Source: an uncultured Gemmatimonadota bacterium (GTDB taxonomy: Bacteria > Gemmatimonadota > Gemmatimonadetes > Gemmatimonadales > GWC2-71-9). From it: a stretch of 9,011 bases of DNA. The stretch spans positions 1-9,011 of the forward strand of contig CAMLHU010000071.1 of assembly GCA_946479825.1 (NCBI GenBank). Reading direction: 5' to 3'. Below, one piece after another: positions 1-5,082 of the stretch (position 1 is its first letter; the number at the start of each line of letters is the position of its first letter). A program made the translations under genes and the position numbers. Under the pieces are notes generated by a model that saw only the letters and a program-made list of their open reading frames with translations, was not told the DNA's origin and searched no databases.

Positions 1-73
1 CCATCACCCCCTCTCCTCTACTCGTCTTCTCGCTTCCCACTTTTCTCCTCTTCCCCCCACCCCTCCCGCCCCT
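1..73. other. Strand-asymmetric pyrimidine tract (purine-rich on the minus strand)
   Basis: On the plus strand 65 of these 73 bases are C or T; the only purines are at 3, 6, 20, 24, 32, 39, 59 and 68. The tract coincides with the end of the recognisable winged-helix domain and encodes a basic Gly/Arg/Lys tail on the minus strand. It may be a non-coding intergenic tract into which the frame reads, or a real low-complexity C-terminus. The stop codon lies outside the window, so the sequence shown does not decide this. Confidence 0.7.
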
Positions 74-445
74 CGCCGCTTCGATCACCGCTTCCATATG
101 GGCCAGGTAGCGCTCGAGCGCCTTCCGGCCTGCCGCAGTCAGCCGGTACTCGGTGCGCGGCACCCGGCCGGCGAACGACTTGGTGCAGCTGACATACCCG
201 GCCTCTTCCAGCTTCCGCGCGTGGACGCTGAGGTTGCCGTCGGTGGTCTGCAGGATCGCCTTGAGCTCGGCGAAGGTGAGGCTCGGGTGCACGGCGAGGG
301 CGCTCACGATCGCGAGCCGCGCGCGTTCGTGGATCACCCGGTCGAGGGCGAGCGGCGCCCCGGGGTCGCCGCTCACGGTGCCGAGCCGTCGCTTCGGTGA
401 GTCGGGACCGTCATCCGTGCGCCGAGCGGCCGAACTCTTAGCCAC
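1..445 (-). CDS. Winged-helix transcriptional regulator (HTH_34/MarR-like), 3' end cut by window edge
   Basis: Reading leftward from a GTG at 445 gives 148 open codons with no stop before the window edge. Residues 34-121 match the small winged-helix family often annotated as 'winged helix DNA-binding domain' (HTH_34). They run LDRVIHERARLAIVSALA, then a helix-turn-helix (LTFAELKAILQTTDGNLSVHARKLEEAGYV), a basic wing (FAGRVPRTEYRLT) and a C-terminal dimerisation helix (LERYLAHMEAVIEAA). The GTG start is supported by GGAGG four bases upstream and by an 8-bp overlap with the membrane-protein gene, which indicates translational coupling. A second GTG at 376 would remove a low-complexity N-terminus of 23 residues and cannot be excluded. 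After the domain ends (about residue 125) the frame continues as a basic Gly/Arg/Lys tail encoded by a purine-only-like tract, which is unusual for the family. Inferred role: local regulator, possibly of its own operon; no ligand is suggested. Confidence 0.85.
   Translation of the reverse strand, partial: MAKSSAARRTDDGPDSPKRRLGTVSGDPGAPLALDRVIHERARLAIVSALAVHPSLTFAELKAILQTTDGNLSVHARKLEEAGYVSCTKSFAGRVPRTEYRLTAAGRKALERYLAHMEAVIEAARGGRGGGKRRKVGSEKTSRGEGVM
53..72 (-). other. Predicted G-quadruplex motif
   Basis: The minus strand reads GGGGCGGGAGGGGTGGGGGG: four runs of at least three guanines separated by single-base loops (C, A, T). This is the classic pattern for a very stable parallel G-quadruplex. 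It lies in the mRNA-sense strand of the regulator gene, just after the end of the conserved domain, so it could form in the transcript as well as in DNA. No function is shown by the sequence. Confidence 0.6.
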
Positions 446-1034
446 CGTGCCTCCGCGCGATCCACCATCCGAACCCCAGGTGCAGGCCGCCGAAGCCGGC
501 GGCCAGGATCAGGTCGCCGAACGCCCGCGTGGCCGGCCACAGCGCGAGCGCGCCCAGCGCCAGGAACGAAAGCCCCATCGCCGGGACCGCGCGGACCGAG
601 AAGGCCCCCGCCGCGGTCACGCCGACGCCGTAGAGCGAGAGCCAGAGGCCGGGAAGCAGGCGGCGGTCGGGGCCGGCCGCGGCCGTCAGGATGGCGCCGG
701 CAACGAGCGCCGGAACGAAACTGAAGAGGAACTTGCGGGCCGGGGGCGGCAGGACGGCGCCGTGCCGGTCCCGGATCTTTCGCAGCGTGGCGAGCACGCC
801 GATCGTCCCTGCCACCAGCGCCTCGGCCAGCCAGACCCACAGCCAGCCGTTTCCGGCGGCCCGGTCGGCCGCGGCCGCCGCGAGCACGGCGGTGACCCCG
901 ATCAGGACCAGCCCGCGACCGGGGACGTCGGTGAACTCGGCCGCCCCCGCCATCGTCCGGCGGATGTAGGAGAGGTCGTCCAGGGCGCGGGCGTCGAGCG
1001 GCGCAGGACTCGAGGAGGCGGCGGAGCGTGGCAT
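438..1034 (-). CDS. Six-helix integral membrane protein of unknown function, paired with winged-helix regulator
   Basis: The product is 198 aa from the ATG at 1034. A TTG at 1043 in the same frame would add three residues, but it overlaps the predicted -10 box. A hydrophilic N-terminus (about 1-39) contains LDDLSYIRRTMAGAAEFTDVPGRG. I associate this 'YIRRTM...FTxVPGxG' pattern with uncharacterised membrane proteins that sit beside HTH_34 regulators, from memory and without a search. Hydrophobic segments follow at roughly 40-57, 64-84, 101-120, 126-146, 150-167 and 172-192. The protein ends in a basic RRHGG. No catalytic motif, transporter signature or ATP-binding site is visible, so no function is assigned. 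It is the first gene of the operon; its stop codon TAA lies inside the GTGGCTAA that starts the regulator. It may be a sensor or target for that regulator, which is inference only. Confidence 0.82.
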   Translation of the reverse strand: MPRSAASSSPAPLDARALDDLSYIRRTMAGAAEFTDVPGRGLVLIGVTAVLAAAAADRAAGNGWLWVWLAEALVAGTIGVLATLRKIRDRHGAVLPPPARKFLFSFVPALVAGAILTAAAGPDRRLLPGLWLSLYGVGVTAAGAFSVRAVPAMGLSFLALGALALWPATRAFGDLILAAGFGGLHLGFGWWIARRHGG

Positions 1035-1042
1035 CGGAGGCA

Positions 1043-1071
1043 ATGTTACGGCGGCGGGACCAGTCTGTCAA
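1043..1071 (-). promoter_or_regulatory. Sigma70-type promoter of the membrane-protein/regulator operon, likely leaderless
   Basis: On the minus strand TTGACA (1071-1066, perfect -35) is followed after exactly 17 bases by TAACAT (1048-1043, TAnnnT -10). Eight bases separate the -10 from the ATG at 1034, so transcription would start at or within a base or two of the start codon. No Shine-Dalgarno sequence precedes that ATG, which agrees with a leaderless message. The promoter fills the 68-bp gap after the upstream GGDEF-EAL gene on the same strand, so the operon is separately transcribed. Confidence 0.72.
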
Positions 1072-1077
1072 GTACTT
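1070..1077. promoter_or_regulatory. AAGTACTT palindrome overlapping the -35: candidate operator
   Basis: AAGTACTT is a perfect 8-bp palindrome whose end overlaps the TTGACA -35 hexamer by two bases. It sits in an AT-rich patch (about 1068-1089) that stands out from the GC-rich surroundings. Its place at the promoter of an operon encoding a dimeric winged-helix protein makes it a candidate autoregulatory site. This is inference from position; 8-bp palindromes also occur by chance. Confidence 0.4.
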
Positions 1078-1102
1078 TACATCATAAAGCTACTACGGCC
1101 GG

Positions 1103-3844
1103 TCAGGCACCGGCGTGGCGGGCGCCGGCCACCCCCTCGAGCAGCGCCTCCGCCGCGCCCACGTCGAGCGGGTGCGAAAAGAGCCAGCCCTGCACGTAGT
1201 CGCAGCCAAGCTGCTGGAGGATCGTCCGCTGGCGCGGCGTCTCCACCCCCTCGGCGATCACGGCCATGCCGAGGTTCTTCGCCAGCGTGATGATCGTGCG
1301 GACGATCTCGGTGTTCTCCCCCGCGCTGCCGAGCGCGCCGACGAACGAGCGGTCCACCTTGAGCGCGTCGAGCTGGAAGCGCTGCAGGTAGCTCAGCGAG
1401 GAGTACCCGGTCCCGAAGTCGTCCACCTGGATCTGCACGCCGGCCTGCTTGAGGCCGCGGAGCACGGCCACGCTCGACTCCGCCTGCCCCATGATCGTGC
1501 TCTCGGTGATCTCCAGCCGGAGCGCCCCGGGCGGCAGCCGGATCGCGGCGAGCACGTCCGCCACGTCCGCGATCAGGTCCGGCGTCTGGAACTGGCGGGC
1601 GGAGAGGTTCACGCTCACCGAGAGCGGGCCGTAGGCCGGGTGACGGTCGAGCCAGGCGCGGAGCGTCCGGCACGCCTCGCCCAGGACCCAGTGCCCGATC
1701 CGGTGAATGAGGCCGGTCTCCTCGGCCAGCGGGATGAACTCCTCCGGGCCCAGGAATCCGCGCTCCGGGTGTCGCCAGCGCACCAGCGCCTCGAACCCGG
1801 CGATCCGCCCGTTGGCCATCGCCACGATGGGCTGGTAGAACAGCGCCAATTCCCCACGATCGAGCGCCCGCCGCAGGTCGGTCTCAAGCTGCAGCTGCGT
1901 CATCACGTGGCTGTGCATCCCCTGGTGGAACACGCGATGGGTGGCCTTCCCCTGCGACTTCGCGTCGTACATCGCGGTGTCGGCGTCGCGGAGCAGGTCC
2001 TCCGCCCGCTCGTGGCCGGTGGTGCTGATGGCGATGCCGATGCTCGCCGTCGTGTACACCTCCTGGCCGCCCAGCTGGAACGGCACGCCGAGCGACTCCT
2101 GGATCCGCCCGGCGATACGCTCGGCCTCGTCCAGGCTCCGTACCTCGTCGAGCAGGACCACGAACTCGTCGCCGCCGATCCGGGCCACGGTGTCGCCGGG
2201 GCGCACGCACTCCTCGAGCCGCCGGGCGATCGCGACCAGCAGCTGGTCGCCCCGGATGTGGCCCAGGCTGTCGTTCACCACCTTGAAGCGGTCGAGGTCG
2301 AGGAACAGCACCGCCGACTGGGTGTCGGTGCGGCGCCCGCGCCGGATGGCGTGACCCAGCCGGTCCATGAACAGGGCGCGATTAGGGAGGCCGGTGAGCG
2401 GGTCGTGGAAGGCGTCGTGCAGCAGCTGCTCTTCGACCGCCTTCCGGGCGGTGATGTCGGTCTGCGAGCCGGCCACCCGGTAGGCCCGCCCCGACACGTC
2501 GCGCACCGCGAGCCCGCGGGTGAGCACCCAGCGGAAGAGCCCGTCGCGGTGCCGCATCCGGTGCTCGGTCTCGAGGTGCGGCGTGTGCCCGGCCAGGTGG
2601 AGGTCGATGTCCATCTTGAGCTGCTCGAGGTCGTCGGGGTGGACCCGCCCGAACCACTCCTCCGGCGCGGTGCTCACCTCGTGCTCGGCCGATCCGAGCA
2701 TCGCCTTCCATCGGGGCGAGAAGTACACCCGTCCGACGCGCAGGTCCCAGTCCCAGAGGCCGTCGTTGGCCCCGCGGGCGGCCAGCGCGTAGCGCTCCTC
2801 GCTCTCGCGCAGCGCCTCCTCTGAGCGCTTGCGCTGCGTGATGTCGCGCATCGTGACCACCACGCCGTCGATGGCCGGGTCGTGCAGCAGGTTGTTGGCG
2901 CTGGCCTCGAAGATCCGCCAGGTGCCGTCGTGGTGCCGGCACCGGAACTCGAGCCGCGGCGCCGGCCCGGGGTGCTCCAGCCGCCCGGCGAAGAGCGCGC
3001 GCACCTGGGCCTGCTCCTCCGTGTGGACCAGCCCGAAGGCGTCGCGACCGAGCAGCTCCTCGGACTCGTAGCCCAGCACCTGCTCGATCGAGCCGCTGGT
3101 ATAGCGCACGTGGCCGCTCGCGTCGAGCACGATGATGAGGTCGAGCGTGTTGGCCATCAGCGACCGGAAATACCGGTCGCTGATCTTGAGGGCCTCTTCC
3201 GCCCGGACCCGCTGCGTGTTGTCGCGATAGACGGCGTACACGCCGATCTGCCGGCCGTCGATGACCACGGGGCTGCCGATCACCGACACGTGGACCAGCG
3301 CCCCGTCCCGCCGCCGCCGCCGGGTCTCGAACCGGATCGTCCGGCCCCCGGCCGACTCCGACGTCAGCATCCGGGCCTCGGCCAGCGCGTGCGGGGCGAG
3401 CATCTCGTCGAGCGACTGCCCGACCACCTCCTCCGCCGCGTAGCCGAAGAGGCGGGTGAACTCGCCGTTCACCCGCTCGATCACGCTGCGGCCGTCCGCC
3501 AGGACCATCGCCTCGGGGGCGTTCTCGAACAGGTGCTCGAAGTACGCCTTTTCGATCCGGGTCCGTTCCGCGTGGCGGCGTGCGTCCGCAAGCGCCCGGC
3601 CCAGGAAGACCACCAGGCCGAGCGCGCTCAGGCTGATGAGAAGCTCGAGCGCCGGACGCGCTCCCCCGGGGCCGGCGCCCGCGCCCGCCCCACCCGCCAC
3701 CCGGAGCAGCGGCCCGACGGTCATCAGCGCCAGCACGAGCGACAGCAACGCGACGCGCCGATCCCGGACTCGCTGGAGCAGGACCAGGGAGGCGGCGAAT
3801 GCGGACGCGCGGATGACGACCGAGACCAGGTCGATCAGGTTCAC
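1103..3844 (-). CDS. Membrane-bound PAS-PAS-PAS-GGDEF-EAL protein (c-di-GMP synthase/phosphodiesterase)
   Basis: The 913-aa product controls the second messenger c-di-GMP. Hydrophobic segments at about 3-23, 29-50 and 64-84 anchor it in the inner membrane. PAS domains follow at about 103-215, 224-338 and 350-468; the second and third end in the PAC-type MRDITQRK and QTDITARK. The GGDEF domain (about 475-640) has DPLTGLPNR, an intact active site GGDEF at 557-561 and the inhibitory RxxD site (R548-D551) five residues before it. The EAL domain (about 650-900) keeps E685 of EALVRW, N746, E778/E781 (EITES), D808-D809 of DDFGTGYSSL, K829, E865 and Q885, the full set expected for an active phosphodiesterase. 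Both activities therefore look possible. The GTG at 3844 is the only usual start codon downstream of an in-frame TAA at 3898-3896, and no good ribosome site precedes it. The signal sensed is unknown. Confidence 0.93.
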   Translation of the reverse strand: MNLIDLVSVVIRASAFAASLVLLQRVRDRRVALLSLVLALMTVGPLLRVAGGAGAGAGPGGARPALELLISLSALGLVVFLGRALADARRHAERTRIEKAYFEHLFENAPEAMVLADGRSVIERVNGEFTRLFGYAAEEVVGQSLDEMLAPHALAEARMLTSESAGGRTIRFETRRRRRDGALVHVSVIGSPVVIDGRQIGVYAVYRDNTQRVRAEEALKISDRYFRSLMANTLDLIIVLDASGHVRYTSGSIEQVLGYESEELLGRDAFGLVHTEEQAQVRALFAGRLEHPGPAPRLEFRCRHHDGTWRIFEASANNLLHDPAIDGVVVTMRDITQRKRSEEALRESEERYALAARGANDGLWDWDLRVGRVYFSPRWKAMLGSAEHEVSTAPEEWFGRVHPDDLEQLKMDIDLHLAGHTPHLETEHRMRHRDGLFRWVLTRGLAVRDVSGRAYRVAGSQTDITARKAVEEQLLHDAFHDPLTGLPNRALFMDRLGHAIRRGRRTDTQSAVLFLDLDRFKVVNDSLGHIRGDQLLVAIARRLEECVRPGDTVARIGGDEFVVLLDEVRSLDEAERIAGRIQESLGVPFQLGGQEVYTTASIGIAISTTGHERAEDLLRDADTAMYDAKSQGKATHRVFHQGMHSHVMTQLQLETDLRRALDRGELALFYQPIVAMANGRIAGFEALVRWRHPERGFLGPEEFIPLAEETGLIHRIGHWVLGEACRTLRAWLDRHPAYGPLSVSVNLSARQFQTPDLIADVADVLAAIRLPPGALRLEITESTIMGQAESSVAVLRGLKQAGVQIQVDDFGTGYSSLSYLQRFQLDALKVDRSFVGALGSAGENTEIVRTIITLAKNLGMAVIAEGVETPRQRTILQQLGCDYVQGWLFSHPLDVGAAEALLEGVAGARHAGA

Positions 3845-3892
3845 GCCAGGGGCTGCCTTGGACGGGAAGATCGGAAGCTGAGGGGGTCCGGT

Positions 3893-3921
3893 AACTTAGC
3901 GCCGCAACACGCGGTTGGGAA
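3893..3921 (-). promoter_or_regulatory. Candidate promoter for the GGDEF-EAL gene
   Basis: On the minus strand TTCCCA (3921-3916, four of six -35 matches) and TAAGTT (3898-3893, TAnnnT form) are 17 bases apart. Transcription would start near 3886, giving a leader of about 40 bases before the GTG at 3844. Its -35 overlaps that of the candidate plus-strand promoter. The hexamers are weak matches, so this is tentative. Confidence 0.28.
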
Positions 3922-3943
3922 CGTGTCCGCCGATGTCTATGAC
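3915..3943 (+). promoter_or_regulatory. Candidate promoter for the lipoprotein/receptor operon
   Basis: TTGGGA (3915-3920) and TATGAC (3938-3943) are 17 bases apart, leaving a leader of about 78 bases to the ATG at 4028. The -35 overlaps the divergent minus-strand candidate, so the two could be regulated together. An alternative -10, TATCTT at 3972-3977, fits the TAnnnT form better but has no -35 at proper spacing. Tentative. Confidence 0.28.
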
Positions 3944-3946
3944 ACG
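3922..3946. repeat. Nested inverted repeats in the divergent intergenic region
   Basis: CGTGTC (3922-3927) and GACACG (3941-3946) form a perfect 6-bp inverted repeat with a 13-base spacer. Inside it, TGTC-TAT-GACA (3934-3944) is a second inverted repeat sharing the right arm. The two TGTC copies start 10 bases apart, one helical turn. The element covers the candidate plus-strand -10 box, a typical operator position. No bound regulator can be named. Confidence 0.4.
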
Positions 3947-4027
3947 GGCTCGCGGACGTCCCCTTAGCGAATATCTTATCCGTGCGGGCAGGCGACCCGC
4001 GTTCGACCACCCCCATCCCTGCCCCCA

Positions 4028-5082
4028 ATGCGCCTCCCCGACGCTTGCCGCGCGGTGGTCACGCCCGGCGTGGCCCTGGGTGCCCTGCTCCTCGGGGCCT
4101 GCGACCACACGCCGCCGAGTGCCCCAGACGCCCCGACCTCCCAGGGGCCCTTCTCGGCAGCGGCTCCCGTCCGCCTCACCTTGAATCCCGGGCCCGACCT
4201 GACGCCGGCGTGGGCTACCGACGGCCGGAGCGTCTGGTACGCCTTCCAGGCCTTCGATCGCGCCGGACACGACATCTGCCTGGGCCTGCTGCCCGCCGGC
4301 GGCGGCGCCCGGCAGGCCGAGGCGTGCCAGACGCTTCCCGCCACCTCGGCGGACTCGTTCGACACCTATACGTCGCCGGCGGTGCGCGGCGACCGCCTGG
4401 CGTGGATGCGACTCACGACCCCGGCGAACGGCGTCGTCCCCACCGGCGGCGACCTCGTGGTGGCCCTGGCGTTCGCCACTTTCCGTTCACGTCGGCCAGC
4501 GGCCGGCTCCATTCGCTCGCGGCCTCGCCGGCGTGGCTCGACGATTCCACGCTGGTCTTCGCCGGCCAGTTCATGTTCGTGACCGGGAACCCGCCGCGCG
4601 ACACCGTGCTCGCGGGACGCGAGCTGGTCCTGGTGCATCTCGCGGCCGGCGGAGCCACCACGTCCGTCGTGGGCGGCACCGCGGGTGCCTCCAGCGTCGC
4701 GGTCGGCGCCGCACCCGGCGAGCTCTACTACACCCTCGACGCCGACAGCCGGATCTACCGGATCCAGCTGCCGGACACGACGCCGCTCGTGACCTACGAC
4801 TTCGGTGGCGCCGGCGTCGCCCGGGATGTCTCCGCCGCGGGGCCGTGTCTGCTGGCGGTCGTGGGCGGGCGCCTGATCGACAGCCTGTACCCCTCGGGGC
4901 TCGGCCAGACCGACCAGGGGGGCACCGTGTACCTCGTGGAGAACGGCATCGCCGGCCCCGTGTCGCCCGCCGGGACGTTCTGGCGCTCGCCGGCGCTCGC
5001 CCGGGATTGCCGGAGCTTCGTCGGCTCCGCTCAGGATACGACGGGAAGCCCCGCGGACCTCTACCGGGTGGACCTGCCGTGA
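4028..5082 (+). CDS. Beta-propeller (PD40/TolB-like) lipoprotein, interrupted by a one-base frameshift
   Basis: The ATG at 4028 opens a lipoprotein signal peptide (MRLPDACRAVVTPGVALGAL...) with lipobox LGAC; Cys25 would be the acylated residue. Asp follows it at +2, an inner-membrane retention signal in enterobacteria, although the rule may not hold here. PVRLTLNPGPDLTPAWATDGRSVWY is a PD40/WD40-like propeller blade as in TolB-type proteins. The frame is coherent to about 4465 (GGDLVVA) and then turns to nonsense. The coherent sequence resumes one base back at about 4468 (GVRHFPFTSASGRLHSLAASPAWL) and runs to the TGA at 5080-5082, ending ADLYRVDLP. Restoring one base, for example in CCC at 4464-4466, gives a continuous protein of 351 aa. 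The cause could be a sequencing error or a real inactivating mutation. The GTGA overlap with the next gene indicates an operon; an accessory role for the receptor is inferred. Confidence 0.8.

Noticed and set aside
153..1199. 348-aa open frame on the plus strand across the regulator and membrane-protein genes
   Set aside because: Its composition is Arg/Gly/Glu-rich with no domain. The opposite strand holds two coherent genes, a promoter and a ribosome site.
1115..2824. 569-aa open frame on the plus strand within the GGDEF-EAL gene
   Set aside because: It is an antisense shadow created by the GC-rich codon pattern. The composition is low-complexity, rich in His, Arg, Val and Pro, and the minus strand has unmistakable PAS, GGDEF and EAL motifs.
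2382..4028. 548-aa open frame on the minus strand overlapping the GGDEF-EAL gene
   Set aside because: It is an Arg/Gly/Ala-rich out-of-frame shadow of the real gene and has no recognisable domain.
3982..4460. Upstream part of the 366-aa plus-strand frame that carries the C-terminal half of the lipoprotein
   Set aside because: This part is Arg/Pro-rich nonsense, while the neighbouring frame encodes a signal peptide, lipobox and propeller blade. Only the part after about 4468 is real coding sequence.
4457..4485. Programmed -1 ribosomal frameshifting at the lipoprotein junction
   Set aside because: No X XXY YYZ slippery heptamer in the right phase and no obvious downstream structure distinct from the general GC-rich background were seen. 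A one-base indel is the simpler explanation.
4533..5078. N-terminal extension of the receptor frame upstream of the GTG at 5079
   Set aside because: The extension is Arg-rich shadow of the lipoprotein gene. A clean signal peptide begins exactly at the GTG that overlaps the lipoprotein stop.
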